A stretch of DNA of 64,000 nt from JABDJZ01 sp047619685. Its GTDB lineage: Bacteria; Bacteroidota; Rhodothermia; Rhodothermales; UBA10348. The notes under the pieces were generated by a model that was given only the letters and a program-made list of their open reading frames with translations, was not told the origin of the DNA and made no database searches. Below are positions 7,980 through 17,517 of the stretch, piece after piece; position 1 is the first letter of the stretch; every line of letters begins with the position of its first letter. The translations under genes were made by a program, and so were the position numbers. Location: positions 39,647-103,646 of the forward strand of contig JBLHLC010000015.1 of NCBI GenBank assembly GCA_047619685.1, read 5' to 3'.

Positions 7980-9572
7980 ATGCTTCGCAGTCTGGTAACC
8001 GTCGGCCTCGTCATCATTGCTCTGGCCTCCGGTTGTACCGGCGTCTCTGAGGTCAGTATCCCGCCGGATAGGCCCGAAACCACGCCTCCTCTGCCGCTGG
8101 AGCCTCCTCCGTCCGCCATGCGAGAGTTCAGGGCCGCCTGGATAGCTACTGTGGCAAACATAGACTGGCCCACGGCGCGTGGCCTTTCGCCAGACAGTCA
8201 GCGCGCAGAACTGCGCGGACTGTTGGACCAGGCCAGCAGACTAGGATTGAACGCCGTGGTTTTCCAGGTCCGGCCGATGGCGGACGCTCTCTTTGAATCT
8301 GAACTGGAGCCGTGGTCCATTTACCTCAGCGGTGAGCAGGGGCGGGGCCCGGGGTACGATCCCCTGGAATACGCCATCCAGGAAGCCCACAAACGCGGGA
8401 TCGAACTGCATGCGTGGTTCAACCCCTTCAGGGCGGGGCACCCGACCAACGAGGGAGCCTACGATTCCCTCCACGTCAGCGTGCGCCGACCGGACTGGGT
8501 AAAACCGTACGGAGCCCTGCTGTGGCTGGATCCGGGGATCCCGGAAGCCAGGGCCCACAGCATTGCCGTCATCCTGGACCTGGTGCGCCGATACGATGTG
8601 GATGGCGTGCACCTGGACGATTACTTCTATCCATACCCGGCTCTTGATGCCGATGGAGGAGAGTTGCCGTTCCCTGATTCCGCGTCATGGGAGGCCAGCA
8701 GGTTCGGGGGGAGTCGCTCCGACTGGCGACGCGCGAATGTCAACCAGTTCGTGGAGGCGCTCTACGATTCCGTCAAGACGGTCCGACCGTCGGTCAAGGT
8801 TGGCATCAGTCCGTTTGGCATCTGGCGACCGGGTTATCCGGAGGGCATCGTCGGGTTTGATCAGTACGAGGGTTTGTTTGCGGATGCCAGGGAATGGCTT
8901 CGCCAGGGCTGGGTGGACTACCTCACGCCACAATTGTACTGGGCCGTGCAGAGCCCCGGTCAGCCATATGGGCCGCTTCTGGACTGGTGGATCGCCGAAA
9001 ACAGGCTGCACAGACACATGTGGCCGGGCAACTATGCGAGCCGGTTGATCCTGGAGGGGAGCGCTCACTGGGAGGCCGATGAGTTGGTGCGGCAAGTCAG
9101 ACACACGCGCCAGATCCCGGGCGCGACGGGAAATGTCCACTTCAGTATGAAGGCGTTGATGCCCGGAGTTGGGGCAGATGCAATGCTACTGGACTCTGTC
9201 TACACGGCACCCGCCCTTGTGCCTGCCACCACCTGGCTGGGTGGCGCGACGCCGGGCGTTCCGTCTGCGCATTGGGACGGCGATTCTTTGGTTATCGTCG
9301 CCGGCGCGGCGGCCGCGGAGCCAGCCGGGGCGGCGCTGGCGCCTGGAATGCGGGCCGGACTGCCGTACAGCACAGCATCCGGAGCGGCGTTCGTGTGGCA
9401 CGTGCGGACATGGACGGAGGCCGGTTGGGCGGTACGGATCGTCCCTGGCTCACAGTCCCGGATTGTCTTTCCGAACTCAATGCCGTCATTCGTTGTGGTG
9501 TCCGCGGTGAGTCGACTGGGACTCGAGGGCCCACCGGCCTGGGTTATCGGCTCGGGGACCACCGTTGAATAG
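7980..9572 (+). CDS. GHL10/DUF187 family glycoside hydrolase lipoprotein (DigH/YngK-like)
   Basis: A 530-residue lipoprotein. The N-terminus has a signal peptide ending in a lipobox (IALASGC, Cys19), and a GHL10 (DUF187) TIM-barrel domain starts near residue 50 with REFRAAWIATVANIDWP. Conserved acidic stretches follow, such as GVHLDDYFYP and YLTPQLYW. The best-studied relative, E. coli DigH, cuts denuded glycan strands left after amidases remove the stem peptides. The next gene is an amidase, read from a TTG that overlaps this stop by eight bases, and the third gene is an AmpG-like permease. That context supports a role in peptidoglycan turnover at the outer membrane. About 130 residues after the barrel form a beta-rich tail of unknown job. 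Confidence 0.85.
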   Translation: MLRSLVTVGLVIIALASGCTGVSEVSIPPDRPETTPPLPLEPPPSAMREFRAAWIATVANIDWPTARGLSPDSQRAELRGLLDQASRLGLNAVVFQVRPMADALFESELEPWSIYLSGEQGRGPGYDPLEYAIQEAHKRGIELHAWFNPFRAGHPTNEGAYDSLHVSVRRPDWVKPYGALLWLDPGIPEARAHSIAVILDLVRRYDVDGVHLDDYFYPYPALDADGGELPFPDSASWEASRFGGSRSDWRRANVNQFVEALYDSVKTVRPSVKVGISPFGIWRPGYPEGIVGFDQYEGLFADAREWLRQGWVDYLTPQLYWAVQSPGQPYGPLLDWWIAENRLHRHMWPGNYASRLILEGSAHWEADELVRQVRHTRQIPGATGNVHFSMKALMPGVGADAMLLDSVYTAPALVPATTWLGGATPGVPSAHWDGDSLVIVAGAAAAEPAGAALAPGMRAGLPYSTASGAAFVWHVRTWTEAGWAVRIVPGSQSRIVFPNSMPSFVVVSAVSRLGLEGPPAWVIGSGTTVE

Positions 9573-12500
9573 GATTGCCTGCCTTATAGCGCTGGTAGCG
9601 TTGCCGGTCTGGGCGGGTTGCTCGGGGGCGGGTGCACTCGTTGGCGAGCCCGACGGGGGAAGGAATCCGGCCGCCGCCAACGGCACGGCCGCCGACGCCG
9701 GAGCTGCCACCGCCGCCACGACGAGCGCCCTGGCCACCGCGTTTCTCCGTGGCTGCAAAGCCGAAGCCTGCGGGTTCAGGCTCGATCCGGGTGTGAAGGT
9801 CGACACCGTCATCGTGAACCCTGATGGCAGCTATCAGATAGGCTTGAACGACGCCTTTGCTCAGGAGCCGAGCCGCGAGTCCGTTGTTTTGGAAGTCTAC
9901 GATGGCTTGCGAAACGCCGTTGGTGCACCGATCTCGGTGATAACCAGCCTCGGGCAGCCCATCGAAGAACTCGTCCCGAACCACCTGCGCAAATCGCTGC
10001 CGCTCAATTTGGACAGGCGGCCAACGCGCCCGCCGTCTCCGGCCCCGATTGTTCAGTTCCCGGATGGCCCCGCGCCCCCGACCCGAGGCCTCTTCGGACG
10101 CCACGTGGCGCTCTGGGCCAGCCACGGCTGGTACTACGAACCCGCCCTGGATCGATGGGAGTGGCAGCGGGCACGGTTGTTTACGACCGTCGAAGACGTA
10201 CTCCCGACGTCGTTCGTACTGCCGTATCTGGCGCCGATGCTGGAGCGGGCAGGTGCTCATGTCTGGATGCCACGCGAACGCGATCCCCAGCCGGCGATGG
10301 TGGTCGTGGACAATGACGACCCCGGCGTGACCACCGGGGCCGCGTCCCAGCCGGCTGACGCTGACGCTGAGGCAGGCTCGGGCTCGGGCTCGTACGCAGA
10401 GACCTGCCCCTGGCAGGGCGGTGGAGCGGGCTTCGCCAGCGGCCGGTCGCCCTACGGCCCCGACGACAGGCCGTGGGAGGCGGGAACGCACCGCTGGATC
10501 TCGGCGACTGAAGAACATTGCGGCGCAAGCTGGCATACCGAGCTCCCCGAGCCTGGCCGCTACGCGGTGTACGTCTCTCATGGGGCGCACGAACGTGCCA
10601 CCAGAACGGCCGATTACACCATCAGGCATGCAGGAGGGAATTCGCGCATCCTGGTAGACCAGACCATGGGCGCGGGTACCTGGATTTATGCAGGCACGTA
10701 CCAGTTTTCCGGCCCAGCCAAAGTCACCGTGTCCACCGCGGGTTCCGATGGCTCCGTGGTGTCCGCGGACGCCGTCCGGTTCGGGGGCGGCACCGGCGTG
10801 ATAGCTCGCAACGGAAGAACCAGCGGCCGGCCGAGGTGGCTGGAAGGCGCCCGCTACGCGCTCCAGTTTGACGGGATGCCGGCCTCGCTGGTCTACAACG
10901 TTACCGATCAGCCCGAGGCGGATTACGTCGACGACTACCGGAATCGGGGCGAGTGGGTCAATTACCTGCGCGGGGCGCCGCTGGGTCCCAACAAGGATCC
11001 ATCTCACCCCGGCCTGGGAATCCCGATAGACCTGTCCCTGGCTTTCCACACGGATGCGGGCATCACTCCCGATCAGGGTAGTATCGGGACGCTCTCCATT
11101 TATTCCAGCCGGGGGTACGGGCCAGACGGAAAGGAGGCCCGCGTCTTCAATGACGGGACGTCCAGGTTTGCGAACCGGGATCTGGCGGATCGGGTGCAGG
11201 CGCAGGTCGTGGCCGACATCCGGGCCCTCCACGATTCCACCTGGACGCGTCGTTCCCTCTGGGACCGGGATTACAGCGAAGCCTATCGGCCCAACGTACC
11301 GTCGATGCTTCTGGAACTGCTTTCGCATCAGAATTTTGCCGACATGCGATTGGGACTCGACCCGCGCTTCCGCTTTGATGTCAGCCGGGCCATCTACAAG
11401 GCCATGCTCCGTTTCGTGGCGGCCCAGTACGGCGAGGAGGAACCCGTGGTGGCCCCGCTGGCTCCCCGCGGGCTCTTGGCGATGGGATCTGCGGTGGAGG
11501 GGACGGTTCTGCTTACCTGGGAAGGCGTTTCTGATCCCCTCGAGCCCACGGCCCGCCCGACATCGTTCCGGGTTTATGTCCGAAACGGAAGCGGAGGGTT
11601 CGACAATGGTACTACCGTCAGCGGGACGACTTTTTCTGCCCGTCTCGACTCGGTCTGGGCAGGATTCAAGGTCACCGCGGTAAACGAGGGCGGGGAGAGC
11701 GCGCCGTCAGAGGTTGTCGGGGCGTCCATCGGAGCCGGAAAGCGCGTCCTGGTGGTGAGCGCCTTCGATCGGATTGGCCCTCCGGCCGCCGTAGATATTG
11801 CACAGTGGCGAGGATTTCCGGAGTTCATGGATCACGGTGTGCCGGACGGGGTGGAGCTTTCCTACGTCGGGGCACAGCACGATTTGGATTCGAGATCGCC
11901 GTGGGTCGATGACGACGAACCCGGTCACGGCGCAAGCCACGCGGATCTGGAAACGCGGACAGAAGTCGGTAACACCTTCGACTACGCCCCCGCCATCGGC
12001 CATGACTTTATGCAGTCCTTGCAGTTTGACACCGTCAGCGACGAGACGCTCGGGACGGGCAGGGTGTCTCCAGACGCCTACGCGCTGGTGTATGTGCAAC
12101 TGGGCGAGGAGCGTGCGTCGGTACCCGGACATCCCGACAGTCCGGAGTTCTTGCCGTTTCCAAAACGCGTGCAGCGCTGGCTGGCGGGGGCTCAGGAAAC
12201 GGGCGTTCCGCTATTCATCTCCGGGTCCTACCCGACAGAGGAACTCTCGCGTGGGGGGGAGGACGATCAGCGCTTCGCAGAAACAGTGCTGGGTGCCCGC
12301 CACAGAAGCGATCGGGCCTCGCGCACGGGTGAGGTTGAAGGCATCCTGGGTGCCTTTGAGGGGCTCCGGATGGCATTCAACACCAGCCGGAGGTCGGATA
12401 TCTACGAAGTCGAAAGCCCGGAGGCGCTGATTCCAGCTGGAAACGGGGGACACACGGTCCTCCGGTACACGGAAAACAACATGAGCGCGGGCGTCCTCTC

Positions 12501-12606
12501 GGGGAGCGTCCTGACCCTGGGCTTTCCACTCGAAACCATCCGGGACCCCGCAACGCGCCGGGCCCTGATTCAAGCCGCCCTGCGCGCACTAGGCATATCA
12601 CCATGA
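9565..12606 (+). CDS. Lipoprotein N-acetylmuramoyl-L-alanine amidase with golvesin-like and FN3 domains
   Basis: A 1013-residue multidomain lipoprotein starting at TTG 9565, with lipobox VWAGC (Cys18). An Amidase_3-type catalytic domain is split. The first zinc-site elements are ASHGWYYE (about 185) and a Glu in TTVEDVLP (about 210), the third His is in LAFHTDAG (about 495), and the catalytic Glu is in LLELLSH (about 583). Between them sits a golvesin/xanthan-lyase-type carbohydrate-binding domain (about 265-430; TADYTIRHAGG, GTWIYAGTYQF). A fibronectin type III domain follows (about 625-715), then an about 280-residue GATase-like domain beginning KRVLVVSAFDR. Homologues are often labelled xanthan lyase, but the residues point to peptide removal from peptidoglycan. 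It overlaps both neighbours (8 and 4 bases), so the three genes are translationally coupled. Confidence 0.8.
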   Translation: MNRIACLIALVALPVWAGCSGAGALVGEPDGGRNPAAANGTAADAGAATAATTSALATAFLRGCKAEACGFRLDPGVKVDTVIVNPDGSYQIGLNDAFAQEPSRESVVLEVYDGLRNAVGAPISVITSLGQPIEELVPNHLRKSLPLNLDRRPTRPPSPAPIVQFPDGPAPPTRGLFGRHVALWASHGWYYEPALDRWEWQRARLFTTVEDVLPTSFVLPYLAPMLERAGAHVWMPRERDPQPAMVVVDNDDPGVTTGAASQPADADAEAGSGSGSYAETCPWQGGGAGFASGRSPYGPDDRPWEAGTHRWISATEEHCGASWHTELPEPGRYAVYVSHGAHERATRTADYTIRHAGGNSRILVDQTMGAGTWIYAGTYQFSGPAKVTVSTAGSDGSVVSADAVRFGGGTGVIARNGRTSGRPRWLEGARYALQFDGMPASLVYNVTDQPEADYVDDYRNRGEWVNYLRGAPLGPNKDPSHPGLGIPIDLSLAFHTDAGITPDQGSIGTLSIYSSRGYGPDGKEARVFNDGTSRFANRDLADRVQAQVVADIRALHDSTWTRRSLWDRDYSEAYRPNVPSMLLELLSHQNFADMRLGLDPRFRFDVSRAIYKAMLRFVAAQYGEEEPVVAPLAPRGLLAMGSAVEGTVLLTWEGVSDPLEPTARPTSFRVYVRNGSGGFDNGTTVSGTTFSARLDSVWAGFKVTAVNEGGESAPSEVVGASIGAGKRVLVVSAFDRIGPPAAVDIAQWRGFPEFMDHGVPDGVELSYVGAQHDLDSRSPWVDDDEPGHGASHADLETRTEVGNTFDYAPAIGHDFMQSLQFDTVSDETLGTGRVSPDAYALVYVQLGEERASVPGHPDSPEFLPFPKRVQRWLAGAQETGVPLFISGSYPTEELSRGGEDDQRFAETVLGARHRSDRASRTGEVEGILGAFEGLRMAFNTSRRSDIYEVESPEALIPAGNGGHTVLRYTENNMSAGVLSGSVLTLGFPLETIRDPATRRALIQAALRALGISP

Positions 12607-13913
12607 CCGACTCTACAACCGGGCCAGACGCCACAAAGACAAACTCCAGAAGCCCCTGGATGTGGATTCCGTCGCTCTACCTGGCGGAGGGGCTACCCTA
12701 CGTGATTGTGATGACGGTTTCGGTCATCATGTACAAGAATCTGGATCTCAGCAACACGGAGGTGGCCCTGTACACCAGCTGGCTCTACTTGCCGTGGATG
12801 ATCAAGCCGCTCTGGAGTCCTTTCGTTGATCTGGTTCGCACCAAACGGTTCTGGGTGGTGTCCATGCAGCTTCTGATCGGTGCGGGGCTGGCCGGAGTCG
12901 CACTCACTCTGCCCACCGACAATTTTCTGCAGTATTCGCTGGCCTTCATGTGGCTGTTGGCGTTCTCCTCGGCAACACACGACATCGCTGCAGACGGCTT
13001 CTATATGATCGGGCTTTCGCAGCACGATCAGGCCTGGTTCGTCGGGATTCGATCCACGTTCTACCGGCTGGCGATGATCACCGGCCAGGGCCTTCTCGTC
13101 ATGCTGGCCGGATACCTCGAAGTGTCCACCGGCGATGTCCCTTTGGCATGGTCCCTGGTCTTCTATCTGTTGGCAGCGGTGTTCGTGGGCTTTGCTGCCT
13201 GGCACTTCGTTGCGATGCCCAGACCCGCCGCCGACGCCCCAACCGGCCTGACGTCAGTGCGCGAGGTGTATTCGGGTTTTGTGGAGACTTTTGCTTCGTT
13301 CTTTCGCAAGCCGGGCATAGGCCTGATTCTGGCGTTCCTGCTGCTCTATCGTTTTGGGGAGGCGCAATTGGTCAAAATGGCCGCGCCTTTTCTCCTGGAC
13401 GGAGCGGAGGTGGGTGGACTGGGGCTGTCGACCGGTGAGGTGGGTTTTGTGTACGGGACCGTCGGGATTGCAGCGCTGACGCTGGGCGGAATTCTGGGAG
13501 GCTTGGCCGCGGCACGGAGCGGTCTAAAGGCCTGGCTGTGGCTTATGGTGGCCGCCATAAACCTCCCGAATGCGGTCTACATCATCCTGTCCTACACGCT
13601 GCCAGAGAGCTTTCTTGCGGTGAATGTGGCCGTGGCCATCGAACAGTTTGGCTACGGATTCGGCTTTACGGCGTACATGCTCTACATGATTTACATAGCA
13701 GACGGTCCCCAGAAGACGGCCCATTTCGCCATCTGCACGGGGTTTATGGCGGCGGGGATGATGTTGCCCGGAATGGCCAGCGGATGGATCCAGGAGGCCG
13801 TCGGATACCAGTGGTTCTTCGTCTGGGTGCTCATCGCGACAATCCCGGGATTCATTGTCGCCGGACTCATCCCCCTGGATGCCGGCTTCGGCCGGACGGA
13901 GCCGAAACCTTAG
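12603..13913 (+). CDS. AmpG-like MFS permease (muropeptide/sugar uptake)
   Basis: A 436-residue inner-membrane protein of about 12 helices from the major facilitator superfamily. The sequence WIPSLYLAEGLPYVIV at residues 17-32 and the SSATHDIAADGFY segment near 120 are typical of AmpG, which imports GlcNAc-anhydroMurNAc peptides for wall recycling. Its ATG overlaps the amidase stop (ATGA), so it is the last gene of the DigH-amidase-permease unit. With the two upstream hydrolases releasing glycan fragments outside, this protein would carry the products in. No NagZ, AmpD or MurNAc kinase gene lies nearby, so the cytosolic steps must be encoded elsewhere. The next gene converges on it after 25 bases. 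Confidence 0.85.
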   Translation: MTDSTTGPDATKTNSRSPWMWIPSLYLAEGLPYVIVMTVSVIMYKNLDLSNTEVALYTSWLYLPWMIKPLWSPFVDLVRTKRFWVVSMQLLIGAGLAGVALTLPTDNFLQYSLAFMWLLAFSSATHDIAADGFYMIGLSQHDQAWFVGIRSTFYRLAMITGQGLLVMLAGYLEVSTGDVPLAWSLVFYLLAAVFVGFAAWHFVAMPRPAADAPTGLTSVREVYSGFVETFASFFRKPGIGLILAFLLLYRFGEAQLVKMAAPFLLDGAEVGGLGLSTGEVGFVYGTVGIAALTLGGILGGLAAARSGLKAWLWLMVAAINLPNAVYIILSYTLPESFLAVNVAVAIEQFGYGFGFTAYMLYMIYIADGPQKTAHFAICTGFMAAGMMLPGMASGWIQEAVGYQWFFVWVLIATIPGFIVAGLIPLDAGFGRTEPKP

Positions 13914-13938
13914 CGCTCTTTGGCGTCTGGTCCGGGAC

Positions 13939-15942
13939 TCAGAATACCACGCTGACGCCGCCGCGAATGGCGCGTCCTGGCGCGCCCTCATAGAACCGGG
14001 AGCCACGTGCATTCGGGACAATCGAGGCTACGTATCCGGCGTCCAGCAGGTTGGAAACCTCCAGGAAGGGCAGGAGGGACGACCGTCCAACCTGCCGGGG
14101 CCGAGCCGCCAGCCGGAGATCGAGTGTCACAAACCCGTCCACCTCGGCGGTGTTGGCGTCATCGGCAAACTGACTTCCCGCCACCCGGGCGCGGATGGAA
14201 CCGCTGATCAGCGCGTCCTGGTACGTGAGGAGCGCCGAGCCAAATGCCATCGGGATGCCCGGAATGCGGCTTCCGTCCAGTTCGCCGGTCGCGAATTCGT
14301 ACTGGTGGACCGACGCCGCGACCCCGAGGCCGACGTGTTCGTTGACGGGTGTCTCCAATGAGACCTCCAGCCCAATGTAGTCTACTTCACCGACGTTCCG
14401 GTAAAACGTACGGCCGGCGAACTCTTCCAGTTGATAGGGACTCAGGAAGTTGGTCAGGTGCTGTCGATATGCGACCAGTTCGGCCCGGCCAAGAGACCCG
14501 GAGGACCGGATGCCCGCCTCTATCCCGGTGACCCGCTGTGGATCCAGGTCGGGATTGAATCCACCAAGCCCGTCCGGCCGGTTGACCAGTTCCGTCGTCG
14601 TCGGGATTTCGAAACTGGTAGCCCAGGAAGCGAAGAATTGATTGATCCCGCGCGAGTAGCTCACGCCCACGGAGGGGCTCAGTGCGCCGAATGACTCTCT
14701 CCCGGAGGCGTCTCCGTTTGAAAGCAGGTGGTCCTTCATGTCCACCGTGAGGCGGTCTGCCCGCACGCCTGCAGATACCGCGATCGCCCGCGTGGCTCTC
14801 ACCTCGGTTATGACGGAAACGCCGAAGTCGCCGATGGTCTCGGTCTGGTCCAGGCTGATTGTCGCACCACGGCCGCCATCCGCGTTCTCTGTGTTGATCC
14901 GATCGTCCGTCTGGATCCGATAGTCGATTCCGACGCCTACTGACGCCTGCCCGAGATCCCGATGCCAGTCAGCCCGGCCGCCCCCTGCCAATCTCTGGAC
15001 GCCGACCCACGCGAACGGAAGTGGGTTGTCCAGCGAACGCTGCACCCCAAACAAACTTGCGGAGGCCAGGCCGTCCCAGAGAGAGCCCGTGTAGGCCACC
15101 GAGCCCTGAACCTGACTGGCGATCTTGCCGCTTCTGGTGCTCGTGTACCTGCTGTCCGCTGCCGCCGGGTCATCCTCCCATTGTGCCAGCGTCAGGGAGC
15201 CCGGAGACTCGGTATCCAACTGCGAGGCGTTAAGTGAGGCGCTCAAGATGCCGCCCGAGGCCAGGGCACGGGTACTCCGAATGCCGGCGCGAAGCATTTT
15301 CCCGGCCGAATAGTCCCTGTGTCCGGTGCGATCCAGAATGGATCCGTATCCCAGGGTGCGTTGCCGTCCAGAAACAACCTGGCCTTTCGCGATCAATTGC
15401 AGGCTGCCTTCGGAGCCCCCGAGAAAGCGGGCGGAAGAGCCGTTTTCATGGGGCAGTTCTCCGGATTCGATCACCAACACGCCTCCTGCCGCATTTCCCC
15501 AAAACCGGGATGCGGGGCCCCTGATCAGTTCTGCCCGGGCAATTGCGGCGGGTTCGATGGGGTCGAGCACGGCCTGGCCGTCGGGCATGGTCAAGAGCAC
15601 GCCATCCAGCAGGACCGCGACGCTGCGGACTCCGAATCCCGCGCGGCTGCCGAGGCCTCGCACGACCAACCGCTCTCCCAGAGCGAAGTGTCCCCGATCC
15701 GCCAGCCACAGGCCGGGCATCTGGGTGAGCACGTTCTCAAGCGCCAAGGCGGGTTCGCTTGCCCTGATCTCCGCGGTTCTCCTGAGAACGGAGATCGAAA
15801 CGGGCGAGGACTCCGGGGAGAAACTCCCACGAGTGGCCTCAACGCGTATGACGGGTAGCGTGACCCGGGACGAATCCTGGGCAGACGCAGGAGCGCAGAT
15901 AATCAGCAGGGCCAGAAAGGCCAGGCGGGCGGGAGATGGCAA
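13939..15942 (-). CDS. TonB-dependent outer-membrane receptor
   Basis: A 667-residue receptor with signal peptide (MPSPARLAFLALLIICAPASAQ), a plug domain carrying LENVLTQMPGLWLADRG, VVRGLGSRAGFGVRSVAVLLDG and RAELIRGPASRFWGNAAGGVLVI (residues about 65-160), and then a long beta-barrel ending in the aromatic VSVVF. It moves an iron complex, cobalamin or other ligand across the outer membrane using TonB energy. No SusD partner or uptake cassette sits beside it, so the ligand is unknown. The apparent start is a TTG at 15942, and no in-frame ATG precedes the signal peptide. About 110 bases separate it from the SpoIID gene upstream. Confidence 0.9.
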   Translation of the reverse strand: MPSPARLAFLALLIICAPASAQDSSRVTLPVIRVEATRGSFSPESSPVSISVLRRTAEIRASEPALALENVLTQMPGLWLADRGHFALGERLVVRGLGSRAGFGVRSVAVLLDGVLLTMPDGQAVLDPIEPAAIARAELIRGPASRFWGNAAGGVLVIESGELPHENGSSARFLGGSEGSLQLIAKGQVVSGRQRTLGYGSILDRTGHRDYSAGKMLRAGIRSTRALASGGILSASLNASQLDTESPGSLTLAQWEDDPAAADSRYTSTRSGKIASQVQGSVAYTGSLWDGLASASLFGVQRSLDNPLPFAWVGVQRLAGGGRADWHRDLGQASVGVGIDYRIQTDDRINTENADGGRGATISLDQTETIGDFGVSVITEVRATRAIAVSAGVRADRLTVDMKDHLLSNGDASGRESFGALSPSVGVSYSRGINQFFASWATSFEIPTTTELVNRPDGLGGFNPDLDPQRVTGIEAGIRSSGSLGRAELVAYRQHLTNFLSPYQLEEFAGRTFYRNVGEVDYIGLEVSLETPVNEHVGLGVAASVHQYEFATGELDGSRIPGIPMAFGSALLTYQDALISGSIRARVAGSQFADDANTAEVDGFVTLDLRLAARPRQVGRSSLLPFLEVSNLLDAGYVASIVPNARGSRFYEGAPGRAIRGGVSVVF

Positions 15943-16050
15943 AATGCGATAGGTCTGAGAGCGGAGGTCTGGCAGTCCCGGGTTGGGCTGCAGGGGTCTG
16001 GCTCCGGCAATATCGCCATCAGAAGTCTTCCGGTCAGCACGGGTGCGAGC

Positions 16051-17517
16051 TTACCAGCCCCGGCGCGTCTCTGTCCTCGAGTTTTGGGCGGGGGCGGTCC
16101 GAGCACTGGGGGCGGTCGTGGTTCTGGAGTTGGTATTCCGTGAGTCAATCCTGCCACCCCGATCGGGAACCGAAGCTCCGGCTGAGGAAGTCTCGACGGG
16201 GACTGCGACGGGCCTAACAGGAACTGTAGCGGCACTAGATGACTGTCCGCTACCCGGTAAGAAACGCCCACGCAGGCGGTCAGTGGGTGCCGGAGCGGTT
16301 GTCGGCAAGGCAGACGGCGCCGCATTACCCTGCACGGAACGTCGTTCCAATTGGACGTCGGTATAGTAGAAATCAAGGATCTCGCGGTAGGTCTTGCCCG
16401 CTTTCGCCATCCCGTTCGCACCGTATTGACTCAGGCCAACGCCGTGGCCAAACCCGCCGCCTTCGAAGACGTAGTTCTCTCCTCTTCGCTTGAGTTCGAA
16501 TCTGGTGGACTTGAGGCTGGTCTGACCGAACGCCTCCCGGATGATGCGTCGGAATTCGTCCGCGGAAATGGGTCTGGTCTTTCCACGTCTGGGCACCAGG
16601 TCGATGGTGGCCGCCCGTCCGTCAGCACTTCGGCTGCCAACTCGCACGGATTCCAGGTCGAGGCCAAGCGCGTTCTTGAGCGCATTGTGGACGTCGCCCG
16701 CGTCGAGCGTGTACGTCCACTGGTGGTGCTTCGCGTCCTGGTCCCAAGGGTCGTTCCGTCCTCTCAAATAGGGGTGAGCCGAGGATTGCCACACATCTTC
16801 GTTATTCGCTGTGTGACCTCCAGAAGAGGAGAAGTAGACTGCCTCGATGAGACGGCCGTCATGGAGCAGAACTTCGCCTGCCGTGTCTCTTGCCGCCTGC
16901 CGCGCCATAGCCGTGACCGTCGCGGTTCCTCTATACACCTGGGAGGCCGTGTGATCGACATGATCGTATGAGTCGTCGGAGCTGTTGATGACTTTAAGCC
17001 CGTAGGTCCGGGCAATTACGGCCATCGCCTTCGAACCCTCCAGATCGCCGAGCCCATACTCGCTGGCCACAACCGAGGCTACATATTCTTCCAGTGCGAC
17101 ATGGTTTACGAGTTGTAGCGCCGAATTGCCGCGTTCGGGCGTTACGAAGAGGTTTCCGGAGTAATCCCGCCGGGTGGTCCCAACCGTGATGGACATTCCG
17201 CCTGGTCCCTGCGGCTCGAGCCTGATATTCTTCGTGTCGGCATTGCCAAACCTGCTTTCTACCGACACCTGGTTCTGCGCGCGGCGGATTGTCAATGTGC
17301 CGTTGGCCGGGACGGTAAACAGGGGGCGTTCCCGGGTGCCGTCATATACCACAAGTCCCTGGGGGCCGGCCTGAATGGTGGCCGTCCGGGGCGTTAGCTG
17401 CTCCATGAGCCTTATCCGCATGGTGCTGCGAATGCTCGGCTCAGGAGAGCCGGAGGCGGTGGCGGTCATGAAGACTGCCAGGGCAAGGAGGATCGATCGG
17501 AGGGACGACGATATCAT
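16051..17517 (-). CDS. SpoIID/LytB domain protein with Pro/Ser/Thr-rich tail
   Basis: A 488-residue exported protein. I start it at the ATG at 17517, which begins a good signal peptide (MISSSLRSILLALAVFMTATA), though the frame is open for 17 more codons. The SpoIID domain holds the expected catalytic segment EEYVASVVASEYG, then AVIARTYGLKV and YFSSSGGHTANNEDVW, and the GFGHGVGLSQYGANGMA motif. In Bacillus SpoIID is a lytic transglycosylase acting on denuded glycan. In non-sporulating bacteria the domain works in wall remodelling. The last 110 residues are low-complexity (Ala, Pro, Ser, Thr, Arg) and probably unstructured. It is one of several wall-acting proteins in this window. Confidence 0.88.
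   Translation of the reverse strand: MISSSLRSILLALAVFMTATASGSPEPSIRSTMRIRLMEQLTPRTATIQAGPQGLVVYDGTRERPLFTVPANGTLTIRRAQNQVSVESRFGNADTKNIRLEPQGPGGMSITVGTTRRDYSGNLFVTPERGNSALQLVNHVALEEYVASVVASEYGLGDLEGSKAMAVIARTYGLKVINSSDDSYDHVDHTASQVYRGTATVTAMARQAARDTAGEVLLHDGRLIEAVYFSSSGGHTANNEDVWQSSAHPYLRGRNDPWDQDAKHHQWTYTLDAGDVHNALKNALGLDLESVRVGSRSADGRAATIDLVPRRGKTRPISADEFRRIIREAFGQTSLKSTRFELKRRGENYVFEGGGFGHGVGLSQYGANGMAKAGKTYREILDFYYTDVQLERRSVQGNAAPSALPTTAPAPTDRLRGRFLPGSGQSSSAATVPVRPVAVPVETSSAGASVPDRGGRIDSRNTNSRTTTAPSARTAPAQNSRTETRRGW

Noticed and set aside
9565..12606. Xanthan lyase
   Set aside because: The common database name comes from the golvesin/xanthan-lyase-type binding domain. The zinc-site His and Glu residues and the neighbours fit an amidase.
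15988..16004. Sequence resembling a cobalamin riboswitch B12 box upstream of the TonB receptor (minus strand)
   Set aside because: AGCCAGACCCCTGC lacks bases of the consensus, and the rest of the element would have to overlap the SpoIID gene. The CCGGGACTGCC that occurs here is on the wrong side of the box, so I see no riboswitch.
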